Source: Thermoleophilia bacterium UBA6103
Lineage (GTDB): Bacteria; Actinomycetota; Thermoleophilia; UBA2241
Direction: 5' to 3'
DNA: 64,000 nucleotides
Assembly (NCBI GenBank): GCA_002423545.1
Contig: DIWP01000040.1
Location: 1 to 64,000, forward strand
Within the stretch, counting starts at the first letter, position 1. Every line of letters begins with the position of its first letter. The notes beneath the pieces were generated by a model. It ran no database searches. It was not told the origin of the DNA and saw only the letters and a list, made by a program, of their open reading frames with translations. Below, one piece after another: positions 51,507-60,200 of this stretch. Made by a program: the position numbers and the translations under genes.

Positions 51507-52457
51507 ATGCTTGCTGACGGGACTCTGGACATGGACATGCAGGATGTGACCGGCGCGAGCCAGGACTTCCTGCATGCCGGCAAGTGGCCGCTGCTGTTCC
51601 TGCTCTTCGGCCTGCTGTTGGCGTTCATCTTCGTCCGTGTCAACACACGCCTCATCCGCAGCGGCGTGTCGTGGTGGCCGGGCAACATCGAATCCGGCGA
51701 CCTGCACGTGCACCATGTGGTCATCGGCTTCATCCTCATGACGGTTGTCGGCATCCTCGAGTTCGCTCTACAGCCCGGCGGCTGGACGCAGCGCATCCTG
51801 GCGCTGCTCTTCGGCATGGGCCTCGGGGTCTCGCTTGACGAGTTCGCGCTCATCCTGCATCTGGAAGACGTGTACTGGGAAGAGCAGGGGCGGAAGTCGA
51901 TCGACGCGGTCGTGGTGGTCACCACCTTCATCTGCATGCTGCTCGTGGGCCTCGTGCCGCTCGGCTTCGAGGAACAGGGCGAGACGTCGCGCTGGACGCT
52001 GGCCGCGACCATCGCGGTGCAGGCCGTGTTCGTGATCATCACGCTGCTGAAGGGCAAGATCTGGTGGGGGCTGCTGGGCATCTTCATCCCCGTGCTGGCC
52101 TGGGTGGCAGCCTTCCGTCTGGCTCGCCCGGGCTCACCGTGGGCTCGCTGGCGCTACAAGGACAAGCCGTCCAGGCTGGCCAGGGCCAAACGGCGGGCCG
52201 AGCGCTACGACAGGACGCTCGGCCGTGCCCAGGACAGGCTCTGGGACCTCATCGGCGGCAAGCCGGGGCGCCCGCAGCCGAAGGCCAAAGGACTGGTGCT
52301 GAACGGCGTGCTCGAGGAAGGAGCCCGGGACGAGACCGGAACCACGCTGCCGGTGCCGCCGGGCGACGTGGCCGATCCGCTGGGTGCATCCGACGCGGTG
52401 CCTGAGCGCCGCGGCGACACCGCGGAGGCGCGCGGTCGCACGGCTGGCCGCGGCTGA
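51507..52457 (+). CDS. Conserved membrane protein, unknown function
   Basis: Membrane protein of 316 residues with about five helices in the first 215 residues and a basic, cytosolic C-terminal part. A conserved-looking loop WWPGNIESGDLHVHHVVIG lies near residue 50; its His residues could bind metal. Other patches: GLGVSLDEFALILHLEDVYW and LLGIFIPVLAWVAAFRLARPGS. I do not recognise the family. The chosen ATG lies 9 nt after TACAGT without a ribosome site; later in-frame ATGs at residues 9 and 11 are possible. Ends near the TIGR01777 gene, which runs towards it. Confidence 0.7.
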   Translation: MLADGTLDMDMQDVTGASQDFLHAGKWPLLFLLFGLLLAFIFVRVNTRLIRSGVSWWPGNIESGDLHVHHVVIGFILMTVVGILEFALQPGGWTQRILALLFGMGLGVSLDEFALILHLEDVYWEEQGRKSIDAVVVVTTFICMLLVGLVPLGFEEQGETSRWTLAATIAVQAVFVIITLLKGKIWWGLLGIFIPVLAWVAAFRLARPGSPWARWRYKDKPSRLARAKRRAERYDRTLGRAQDRLWDLIGGKPGRPQPKAKGLVLNGVLEEGARDETGTTLPVPPGDVADPLGASDAVPERRGDTAEARGRTAGRG

Positions 52458-52538
52458 CCGCGCGGACGTCCGCCTGCCATGCCGTCCCGGTCCGAGGCGG
52501 CGCGCCGCCGGCCGATCGCCGTCGGACCTCTCTTCTTC

Positions 52539-53930
52539 TTACGCCGTGGACAGGCCGAGCTCTGCCCGCAAGGCGCCCTCGAGGTCCGGGTAGAGGAAGC
52601 TGAAGCCGGCGTCGGTGAGCCTGGCCGGCAGCACTCTGGCGCTGTCGAGCAGCAGATGTTCCCCCATCTCACCGAAGCCGAGGCGGACGGCAGCGGCCGG
52701 CAGCGGTACCCTGGCCGGCCGCCGCAGCACGGTGCCGATGGTGCCCACGAGCTCGCGGTTGGTCACCGGCTGCGGGGTCGTGAGGTTCACCGGTCCCTCG
52801 AGGGCCTCGTCGTAGAGGAGCCGCAGCGCCGCGCCCAGCCAGTCCTCGAGCGAGATCCAGCTCACCCATTGCCGGCCGCCGCCGATGGGGCCGCCGAGGG
52901 CGGCCCGGAACGGCGGCAGCAGGGTCGTGAGCGCGCCGCCACGGCCGCTCAGCACGAGGCCCGAACGCAGCATCGCCGTCCGGATGCCACCTTCAGGGGC
53001 GCGGCCGGCGCTCGCCTCCCAGGCCGCGCACACGTCCGGCAGGAATCCGTGGCCGGCGCCGCTGGCCTCGGTCAGTACCTCATCGCCGCGGTCTCCGTAG
53101 TAGCCGATCGCCGACGCAGAGAGCAGCGTGCGCGGGGGGCGGTCCATGCGCAGCAGCGAGTCGACGAGCAGTCGCGTGCCGTCGCTGCGGCTGTCACGGA
53201 TCGCCTGTCTCCGGGCCGGTGTCCAGCGCCCGGCGGCCAGACTCACGCCGGCCAGGTGGACCACGGCGTCGACGCCGTCCAGCGTGGCCGGATCGGGCGC
53301 CATGCCGGCGTCGGGGTCCCAGCGGACCTCTTTCGCCGATCGTGGCTCGCGACGTACGAGTCGCACGACTTCGTGTCCGCCGCTCTCAAGGAAGGCGCCC
53401 AGCTCGCTGCCGATCATGCCCGAGGCACCGCTCACTGCCACGCGCAGTCGCGGCCGTCCCGCGTACTCGGCGTGGCGCTGCAGATCGTCGTGGGTGCGCC
53501 GCTGGCGGAAGCGGAACATCCGCTCGATCGTCCGGGCGATGCCGTGACCGGCCACGACCCGGCCGGGCCCGTCGAGCGGCAGCCGATAGTCGACCCGGTC
53601 GATCATCCGGCAGGTGCTCTCGTCGAGCGGCTCGAAGGAGTGGGTGTGCCGCCAGGCTGCGAACGGCCCTTCGACCTGTTCGTCGATGAAGCTGTGCCCG
53701 GGGATGGCCTCACGGTGTACGGCCACCCAGCGTCGCCAGACGGGTCCGAGGCGGACGTGCATCACCATCCGCTCGCCGGTCCCGACGCCGTGCGCCCGCT
53801 CGATGATGCGCACCGGCTGCCACGGCGGGCGCAGCCGCTCGAACGACCCGGGACGGGCGTGCCACGCGTAGGCATCCTCGGCCGTCGTCGGCAGGGTCAC
53901 TTCTCGCTGATAGGTGACCGTCGGCTCCAT
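52539..53930 (-). CDS. TIGR01777 epimerase with N-terminal SRPBCC domain
   Basis: Two-domain protein of 463 residues. Residues 1-150 form a ligand-binding SRPBCC domain (REVTLPTTAEDAYAWHARPGSFERL). Residues 160-460 are an NAD(P)-binding epimerase-like domain: VAVSGASGMIGSELGAFLESGGHEVVRLVRR, VHLAGVSLAAGRWT, SASAIGYYGDRG, PVNLTTPQPVTNRELV. This fusion is known in actinobacteria (relatives of SulA/YfcH) with unproven substrate. ATG 53930 follows AGGTG 6 nt upstream; GTG 53939 is possible. DoxX gene stops 14 bp before the ATG, so likely one transcript. Confidence 0.88.
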   Translation of the reverse strand: MEPTVTYQREVTLPTTAEDAYAWHARPGSFERLRPPWQPVRIIERAHGVGTGERMVMHVRLGPVWRRWVAVHREAIPGHSFIDEQVEGPFAAWRHTHSFEPLDESTCRMIDRVDYRLPLDGPGRVVAGHGIARTIERMFRFRQRRTHDDLQRHAEYAGRPRLRVAVSGASGMIGSELGAFLESGGHEVVRLVRREPRSAKEVRWDPDAGMAPDPATLDGVDAVVHLAGVSLAAGRWTPARRQAIRDSRSDGTRLLVDSLLRMDRPPRTLLSASAIGYYGDRGDEVLTEASGAGHGFLPDVCAAWEASAGRAPEGGIRTAMLRSGLVLSGRGGALTTLLPPFRAALGGPIGGGRQWVSWISLEDWLGAALRLLYDEALEGPVNLTTPQPVTNRELVGTIGTVLRRPARVPLPAAAVRLGFGEMGEHLLLDSARVLPARLTDAGFSFLYPDLEGALRAELGLSTA

Positions 53931-53943
53931 CAGCGGCACCTGC

Positions 53944-54429
53944 TCAGTAGACCGGCAGCCTGGGTCGCGGCCGGCGCTTCACGAGCAGCGCATCGACGCC
54001 CCAGGTCCTTCCCGCCTGGCCGACGGCGACGGCCACGGTGATGGCTATCATCATCAGGTACGCGCCCGGCCACTCGCTCGTACCCAGAGAGGCGAGGAGC
54101 AGGTTGAGGGAGAAGCCGGCGGCGACGATGCCCGCGATCGGGGTCAGGAAGCCGACCAGCAGGAACAGCCCCATCACCACGATCTCGAGGATCAGCTGGA
54201 CGTAGGCGAAGACGGCCGCATTGGGGATGACGAACTCGTCGATGAACGCTTTGTAGAAGCCCAAGCTGGCGCCGTCGGTGTAGGACCGCAGGAAGTCGGC
54301 GTAGCCGTCCGGCGAGTAGTAGCCTTTGGATACGTTCTCGGCCCACACGGCGATGAAGATGGCCCCGATCAGGATGCGCAGGGCCGCCAGCATGTAGCCG
54401 CGTCGGTGATCGATGTCGAGCGTCGGCAT
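53944..54429 (-). CDS. DoxX/DoxD-family membrane protein
   Basis: Four-helix membrane protein of 161 residues of the DoxX superfamily. Helix 1 is LAALRILIGAIFIAVWAEN, and the others follow around IPNAAVFAYVQLILEIVVMGLFLLVGF and VAAGFSLNLLLASL. Related proteins act in thiosulfate:quinone oxidoreductase or redox homeostasis, but no partner subunit is adjacent. ATG 54429 has GAGGTG upstream. Tail is basic (KRRPRPRLPVY). Upstream of the epimerase gene, probably co-transcribed. Confidence 0.85.
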   Translation of the reverse strand: MPTLDIDHRRGYMLAALRILIGAIFIAVWAENVSKGYYSPDGYADFLRSYTDGASLGFYKAFIDEFVIPNAAVFAYVQLILEIVVMGLFLLVGFLTPIAGIVAAGFSLNLLLASLGTSEWPGAYLMMIAITVAVAVGQAGRTWGVDALLVKRRPRPRLPVY

Positions 54430-54507
54430 GGTGCACCTCGCTGTGCGCGACGCCGTGCGGCGCCGCACAGTCGACTCGCCGCGCGGACCGCGGCGATCGT
54501 CGCGGGG

Positions 54508-56040
54508 TTATACCCGGTCGAGCGGGGGGCGACGCGCGGTCGGCTCCGTGCCGGCGATCGCCGACGGCGACCCGCTCATGTCGCCCGGCAGACGACCGTC
54601 GCGATCGAGCTCTTCGACGGCGTCGACCACGTCGGGGTCGTAGCGGCGTCCGCTGCCGGCACGCAGCTCGTGCAGCGCCTCCTCGACGGTGTGGGCGCCG
54701 CGGTACGGTCGTGCCGCAGACATGGCCTCAAAGACGTCGGCGACCGCCAGGATGCGTGCCTCCGGGCAGATGTCGGCGGCGCGCAGCCCGCGCGGGTAGC
54801 CGGAGCCGTCGAGCCGTTCGTGATGCTGCAGGATGATCTCCGCCAGCGGCCAGGGGGTGCTTGCCTCGCGGACGATCCGGCTGCCGGCCTCGGGATGCGT
54901 GCGGATCAGGGTGAGCTCGGCGCTGCTCAGGCGACCGGGGCGCAGCAGGACCTCGGCCGGGATGGCGACCTTGCCGACGTCGTGCAGACCGGCCGCCAGG
55001 CGCAGGCCGGCGAGCCGGTCCTCCGAGAGGTCCAGGCGGCCGGCGATGAGCGTGGCGACCTCGGCCACGCGGCGCGAGTGCGAGGCCGTCGTGGGGTCGT
55101 GGAACTGCGCCACCGCGGTGACGGTATCGAGCGCCATCTGCAGCACCGACGTGTCGCCGCGGTCGCCGTTCCGGCGCCCGACCCGTTCGCGACTGACGAT
55201 GAACAGCACACGGCGGCCGTCCCAGGTCCCCCAGCGGACGCTCGTCTCGACCTCGATCTCTTCGCCGTCATGACCGAGCAGCGGCAGGTGCGCCGTGCCC
55301 TCACCGGTCTCGAGGAGTCCGGCGATGGCGGCGGCGGCCTCGATGCGCCGGCCGGCGGGATGGAAGTCGAGGAAGGTCATGCGATGCCAGTCGACGCCGC
55401 CGAGCCCCAGGCGGCGCTCCATGGCGCCGTTGACCCAGAGGATGCGTCCGTCGGCGGCGGCGACCATGAAGAGCTCGTCGACCGAGTCGAAGAGGTCGTG
55501 CAACGGCAGCCGGCGGTCGCTCAACGCCCTGTCGCTGGCGAGGCGGCCGATCGCGGCGCCCAGCTCGCGGCCGGCGGCGGGCAGGACGAGCTGGTCCTCG
55601 TGCGACCAGTCGTGTCCACGCAGGGAGTAGACCGACAGGGCCCCGACGATGTCGTCGCTGGCGACCACCGGGAGCATCGCCAGCGAGGCGAACGGAGCCA
55701 CGGCCTCGGCGCCGGGGCCGAGAAGGCGTATGTCGTCGATGAAGATCGGCTGCCGCTGGACGAGGACGTTGTGGAACGGCGCCGCAGCTATGGTCAGCGC
55801 CCCGAACCGGGTCCTCACATCCGGCGGCAGGTCCTGCACGCAGCGCAGCACAGCCCTGCCGGTGGCCCGGTCGACTTCGTGGAAGGCCGCCGCGTCGACA
55901 TGCGGCAGCGTCCTCATCGCCGTCAGGGCGGCGACGATGGCGGCGGTCTCGTCGGGGGCGCCGGCGGTGCCGCTGATGACCTGGTCGATCGCCAACAGGT
56001 GACGGTTACCGACCGGTGTGGTGGGGACGTCCTGCTCCAC
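54508..56040 (-). CDS. GAF-PAS-HD-GYP c-di-GMP phosphodiesterase
   Basis: Signalling enzyme of 510 residues predicted to break down cyclic di-GMP. GAF-like region (about 25-180; AHVDAAAFHEVDRATGR type sequence), then a PAS-type region around 185-290 (VDELFMVAAADGRILWVNGAMERRLG), then HD-GYP: THSRRVAEVATLIAGRL, GLHDVGKVAIP, HPEAGSRIV and HHERLDGSGYPRGL with the GYP motif. No membrane segment, so it senses in the cytosol. GTG 56040 with GGGAG upstream is preferred over ATG 56067. The C-terminal 30 residues are Pro/Arg-rich. Confidence 0.9.
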   Translation of the reverse strand: MEQDVPTTPVGNRHLLAIDQVISGTAGAPDETAAIVAALTAMRTLPHVDAAAFHEVDRATGRAVLRCVQDLPPDVRTRFGALTIAAAPFHNVLVQRQPIFIDDIRLLGPGAEAVAPFASLAMLPVVASDDIVGALSVYSLRGHDWSHEDQLVLPAAGRELGAAIGRLASDRALSDRRLPLHDLFDSVDELFMVAAADGRILWVNGAMERRLGLGGVDWHRMTFLDFHPAGRRIEAAAAIAGLLETGEGTAHLPLLGHDGEEIEVETSVRWGTWDGRRVLFIVSRERVGRRNGDRGDTSVLQMALDTVTAVAQFHDPTTASHSRRVAEVATLIAGRLDLSEDRLAGLRLAAGLHDVGKVAIPAEVLLRPGRLSSAELTLIRTHPEAGSRIVREASTPWPLAEIILQHHERLDGSGYPRGLRAADICPEARILAVADVFEAMSAARPYRGAHTVEEALHELRAGSGRRYDPDVVDAVEELDRDGRLPGDMSGSPSAIAGTEPTARRPPLDRV

Positions 56041-56244
56041 GTGTCTCCCGAGGGCCTGCGACGGCATCCTGCGCCGGATGTCGGATGCCTCTGCCCTTCC
56101 TTGCCTGCCAGGGGACGGCGTAGTCCCGGCGATGCGCAGGCGGCGGTGCCTGCGGCACGCCATCAAGCCCATCGGCGGCAGCCGCCGCCGGTGGGATGGA
56201 ACCTTCGTCTACCCCGACGGCCGCGGCGGGGCTGCGCGATGCCG

Positions 56245-57555
56245 TCAGGGAGACGTCCCGGACCAGCGGAGCGTCGCCAGGGCGATGGCCACGGCGGCGT
56301 CGACAAGGTCGTCCTCGGCGACCCACTCGTCGATGGTGTGGGCGACGCCGGTGACGCCGGGACCGAAGCACAGCGTCGGGGTCCCGGCATGGCGGATGAA
56401 GGTGGCGCCGTCGTGCCAGGAGCCGAACCCCGCGACCGTACCGCGATGACCGCACTCGGCGGCGGCGGCCAGCGCGATCGGCACCAGGGGGTGGTCGGCC
56501 GGCATCTCGGCCGGCACCACGTCGCCGTCCCAGACCCAGGTCGGCGGGTGCTCGTGGAGCCAGGGGTCGGCTGCGCAGGCCCGCTCGATCGTCTCCTGTA
56601 TCTCGGCCTCGAGCTTCCGCCCGGTGCCGTCGGGTCCTACGTGACCCGGCAGGTAGGTGACCTCGCAGGTGAGACGACAGTCGGCCGGGTAGGTGACCTC
56701 CCACTCGCCGCCGCGCACGATGGTCGGCACGATGTCTCCTGGATCGAGGTACGGGTGACGCTGGTCGGCCCGGCCGCGCCACTCCTCGCGCAGCCCGCGC
56801 ACGGCATCGAGCACGAGGCCGAGCTTCTCGATGGCGTTGACGGCCCCGCCTTCGCGCCAGTGCGGCTGCGTCATCTCGGCGTGACCGGGCCGTCCCGGGA
56901 TGGTGATGGTGGGCGTCAGGGAGCCGCGGCAGGCGATCCAGGCGTCGAAGTCGGTCGGCTCGGCGCAGATGCCGGCGTCGGCGTGAACGCCGCGAGCCAC
57001 TGCCGCGAAGCCGCCGGCGCCGGACGACTCCTCGTCGGTCACGGCACAGTAGATCACGTCACCGGCAAGCGTGACGTCGCAGCGGTGCAGCGCCTCGAGG
57101 GCGGCCAGCATGGCCACCAGGCCGCCCTTCATGTCTGCGGTACCGCGCCCGTACAGCCTGCCGTCACGGCGGGTGAGGACGAACGGGTCGCTCGACCAGC
57201 GCTCGATGGGCTCGGCCGACACGGCATCGATGTGGCCCAGCAGCAGCAGCGAGCGGCCGTCGGCGCCGCCCGGCAGGCGGGCGGCGAGCTGCGGCCGCCC
57301 GCAGAAGTCCAGGTCGTCGGGGACGTGCCGGTTGCCGGTCCCGGTGGGTCCGGGCTCCCAGACATCGACGTCCGCACCGAGCGCGCCCAGCCGCTCGGCG
57401 AGCAGCCCCTGCAGCGTCTGCTCGTCGCGTGGCGCCTCGCTGGCCTCGCGTGCTGTGGTGTCGCAGGCGACCAGCCGGCCGAGCAGCTCGACGAGCTCGT
57501 CGCGGGCCTCGCGGACCGTGGTGGCCACCCGCCCTTCGAGGGTATCGAGGGTCAT
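56245..57555 (-). CDS. M20-family deacylase / dipeptidase (ArgE/DapE-like)
   Basis: Zinc hydrolase of 436 residues that removes an acyl or aminoacyl group. Metal motifs: LLLLGHIDAVSAEP (His, Asp), YGRGTADMKGGLVAML (Asp, catalytic region), AVTDEESSGAGG (catalytic Glu pair), AEPTDFDAWIACRG and the final His in GVTGVAHTIDEWVAEDDL. Typical ArgE/DapE/ACY1 layout with a dimerisation insert. ATG 57555 with GGGGAGGAACG. The M24-like gene ends 59 bp upstream, so they are probably one operon acting on the same compound. Confidence 0.92.
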   Translation of the reverse strand: MTLDTLEGRVATTVREARDELVELLGRLVACDTTAREASEAPRDEQTLQGLLAERLGALGADVDVWEPGPTGTGNRHVPDDLDFCGRPQLAARLPGGADGRSLLLLGHIDAVSAEPIERWSSDPFVLTRRDGRLYGRGTADMKGGLVAMLAALEALHRCDVTLAGDVIYCAVTDEESSGAGGFAAVARGVHADAGICAEPTDFDAWIACRGSLTPTITIPGRPGHAEMTQPHWREGGAVNAIEKLGLVLDAVRGLREEWRGRADQRHPYLDPGDIVPTIVRGGEWEVTYPADCRLTCEVTYLPGHVGPDGTGRKLEAEIQETIERACAADPWLHEHPPTWVWDGDVVPAEMPADHPLVPIALAAAAECGHRGTVAGFGSWHDGATFIRHAGTPTLCFGPGVTGVAHTIDEWVAEDDLVDAAVAIALATLRWSGTSP

Positions 57556-57614
57556 GCGTTCCTCCCCGGCGTCGTGGTGCGGATCGTTCCTCGTCGTGGC
57601 GTCCGTCGGGCAGC

Positions 57615-58823
57615 TCAGACGACTGTGATGGCGGCGGGCCGGCGAGCCGGTATCTCCAATCCCGCCTCGGTCATGATCATGGTGTCGATGAGCCCGACTC
57701 CCTGATGTGCCGGTACGTCCTCGAGCTGGATCTCCCAGTTGGCGACGAACCCGGGCTCGAAGACGCCGGGCTCGAAGCCTTCCTCGTCGTTCAGGTACAC
57801 GTGGCCGACCCAGTCGGGCGGCATCGAGATGCCGAGCACGTAGCCGCCGACCCACCAGACCAGGTCGCGCAGGCCGGCGGCGTCGATCTGCTCGTCCATG
57901 AGCCGCTGCAGCTTCATCGTCGGGTCTCCGGGTCGGATCTGGGCCACCGTGGCGTCGCGGATCTCGGCCAGCTTCGCATAGGCGCCCTGCCAGAAGCGGT
58001 GCTCACCGATCGAGAAGGCGCGCGCCGTGTTGCCGTGGTAGTGGCAGTAGGCCGCCGACATGTCGATCTGCAGCAGCTCGCCGGCGGCGATCCGCCGCTC
58101 GCTGGCCGGGGCGTGGAAATGGTTGGAGTCGAGACCCGCGTGGACCATCATGCGGATGCCCGGCTCGTCGCCGCCGAGGCGTCCGATCTCGTGGTACATG
58201 ATGCCCATGAGCTCCTTCTCGCTGACGCCGGGCGCCAGGGCGGCAGCCACCGCCGAGAGGGCGGCATCGGCGATCTCGAGGGCGCGTCGTGTACAGGCCA
58301 GCTCGGCCGGCGACTTGATGAGCCGCACGTGGTCGACGGTGAACGATCCGTCGACGACCTCACGGGCGCCGGCCGCACGGATGCGGTCGGCGAGCTGGCG
58401 CAGGACGGGACCGGCCGGCGCCCAGCTCCACTCCTCCAGGCCGACGCGACCGAGCCAGCCGCGCGCCTTGAGCTCGGCGGCGATGACGTCGAGGCTGCAC
58501 GGATAGTAGAAGCCCTGTTCTCCGTAGGTGACGCCGTCGCGCACGGTGGCCGGCCAGTTGGGCTCGTGGTCCCAGGTGTCGAAGAGGACCGGCGCGAGTG
58601 CGGCGTCCAGCGGGACGGCGACGCCGGTGGGATTGCGCCCATCGAACCACACCGAGGCGTAGCCGAGCAGGTAGTAGAGGTTGGGCGGCGAGGTCACGTA
58701 GAGCAGGTCGAGGCCCCGCCGCGCCATCTCCTCGCGTACCTTCGCCAGTCGCTGCTCGTACTCCGTTGCCGCGAACGGCAGGGCCCAGCCTGCGTCGTGC
58801 CCTGTCTCCGCGCCCGTCGTCAT
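57615..58823 (-). CDS. M24-fold hydrolase lacking metal ligands (creatinase/ectoine-hydrolase-like)
   Basis: Pita-bread-fold enzyme of 402 residues. The N-terminal creatinase domain includes LLYVTSPPNLYYLLGYASVWFDG. In the catalytic part, three of the five metal ligands of M24 peptidases are replaced: IDMSAAYCHYHGN has Asn where the second Asp is expected, GGYVLGISMPP lacks the GHG-type His, and GVGLIDTMIMTE has Ile for the last Glu. Loss of metal ligands is typical of creatinase and ectoine hydrolase, which use no metal. ATG 58823 with GGAGG upstream. With the M20 deacylase it may degrade an N-acyl amino acid; the substrate is open. Confidence 0.88.
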   Translation of the reverse strand: MTTGAETGHDAGWALPFAATEYEQRLAKVREEMARRGLDLLYVTSPPNLYYLLGYASVWFDGRNPTGVAVPLDAALAPVLFDTWDHEPNWPATVRDGVTYGEQGFYYPCSLDVIAAELKARGWLGRVGLEEWSWAPAGPVLRQLADRIRAAGAREVVDGSFTVDHVRLIKSPAELACTRRALEIADAALSAVAAALAPGVSEKELMGIMYHEIGRLGGDEPGIRMMVHAGLDSNHFHAPASERRIAAGELLQIDMSAAYCHYHGNTARAFSIGEHRFWQGAYAKLAEIRDATVAQIRPGDPTMKLQRLMDEQIDAAGLRDLVWWVGGYVLGISMPPDWVGHVYLNDEEGFEPGVFEPGFVANWEIQLEDVPAHQGVGLIDTMIMTEAGLEIPARRPAAITVV

Positions 58824-59042
58824 GGTGCCTCCTCCGCCGTCGTCGGGATGCGTTCGCCGCTTCCCCGTGCTGTCGCGCGGATGCATGTCTCTCTCCTCGT
58901 ACCACAGCGGCGCGCGGTGGGCAAGGACGAACGCCGGCTCCGGCGCCGCAGCGGCGCCCGCCTTCACCGGCGGCGGCAGTCTGGTACTGTCTCGGGCACA
59001 GCTACTGAGCCCAGGATCGGGCAGCCGAAGTCGGGAGGCGCC

Positions 59043-60167
59043 GTGAAGATCGTTCCCTTCGATGTCGAGAACTGGATGAATGAGCGCGAGATGTCGGCGC
59101 GCTGGAACATCGGCGAGACCTGTGTCGACTCCCTGACGCTCGACGAGCTCCTGGCACTGAGCGGCGACGCCGAGGCCGCTCTGGCCCGCCTGCGCGGCAT
59201 GAAGCTCACCTACGGGCACATCGCCGGCGTCCCGCGTCTCCGGGAGCTGCTGGCGCAGAGCTATGAGGACCTGCCGGCCGGCAACGTCCTGACCACCAGC
59301 GGCGCCATCAGCGCCAACTTCCTCGCCGAGTACACGCTCGTCGAGCCGGGCGATCTGGTCGTCTGCGTGGAGCCGACCTACCAGCAGCTCTTCTCCGTGC
59401 CCGAGTCGTTCGGCGCCGGCGTCCGGCTGCTGACGCTGCGGCCCGAGAACGCCTTCTTGCCGGACGTCGACGAGCTGCGCGGCCTGGCCGACGGCAGAGC
59501 CAAGCTCATCGTCATCAACAACCCCAACAACCCCACCGGAGCGCTCATCGACCGCGAGCATCTGGAGGCCATCGTCGAGGTGGCCCGCGAGTGCGATGCC
59601 TACCTGCTCGCCGACGAGGTCTACCGCGGTCTCGAGCACGAGCCCGGCACGCAGGTGCCGTCGGTGGTCGACCTGTACGAGAAGGGCGTGAGCACCGGCA
59701 GCATGTCCAAGCTCTACTCGCTTGCCGGGCTGCGGCTGGGCTGGATCGCCGGCCCGGCCGACGTGATCGCCGACTGCGAGCAGCACCGCCATTACACGAC
59801 CATCAGCTGTGGCATGATCGACGAGCAGCTCGCCATCATCGCTCTCGAGGCGAGCGAGCGGCTGTTGGAGCGCAACCTGGCGATCCTGCGCGGCAACGCC
59901 GCCCGTCTGGCCGACTGGATGGCGACCGAGCCACGGCTCGACTACGTGCCGCCGCGGGCCGGCACCACGGCGTTTCTGCACTACGACTACGACGTCCCGT
60001 CGGTACGTTTCGCCGACGAGCTGTTCGAGCTCAACGGCACCTTCCTGGTGCCGGGCGGGGCCTTCGGGTGGGAGCAGTGGCTGCGCGTCGGCTTCACGCC
60101 GGCGCCGGATGTCCTGGCGGCCGGTCTGGCCGGTATCTCCGAGTACCTGCGCACGCTGGAGGCGTGA
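59043..60167 (+). CDS. PLP aminotransferase, class I/II
   Basis: Fold-type I aminotransferase of 374 residues. INNPNNPTGALIDREHLEA and LLADEVYRGLEHE hold the Asn and Asp/Tyr that contact PLP; the PLP lysine lies in STGSMSKLYSLAGLRLGW; the C-terminal Arg is in WLRVGFTPAP. Closest in pattern to aspartate/capreomycidine-synthase-like enzymes, but specificity is open. GTG 59043 with GGGAGG 4 nt upstream. It diverges from the M24/M20 operon, sharing a 219-bp promoter region, and converges with another aminotransferase. Confidence 0.92.
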   Translation: MKIVPFDVENWMNEREMSARWNIGETCVDSLTLDELLALSGDAEAALARLRGMKLTYGHIAGVPRLRELLAQSYEDLPAGNVLTTSGAISANFLAEYTLVEPGDLVVCVEPTYQQLFSVPESFGAGVRLLTLRPENAFLPDVDELRGLADGRAKLIVINNPNNPTGALIDREHLEAIVEVARECDAYLLADEVYRGLEHEPGTQVPSVVDLYEKGVSTGSMSKLYSLAGLRLGWIAGPADVIADCEQHRHYTTISCGMIDEQLAIIALEASERLLERNLAILRGNAARLADWMATEPRLDYVPPRAGTTAFLHYDYDVPSVRFADELFELNGTFLVPGGAFGWEQWLRVGFTPAPDVLAAGLAGISEYLRTLEA

Positions 60168-60200
60168 GCGGGCACGGCCTCCGGGAGCCGGCTCTGCGAG

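Noticed and set aside
53914..57705. A 1263-codon open frame on the + strand
   Set aside because: It is opposite to five well-supported genes; the translation is rich in Arg, Gly, Asp and His with no domains. Long antisense frames are expected at this G+C.
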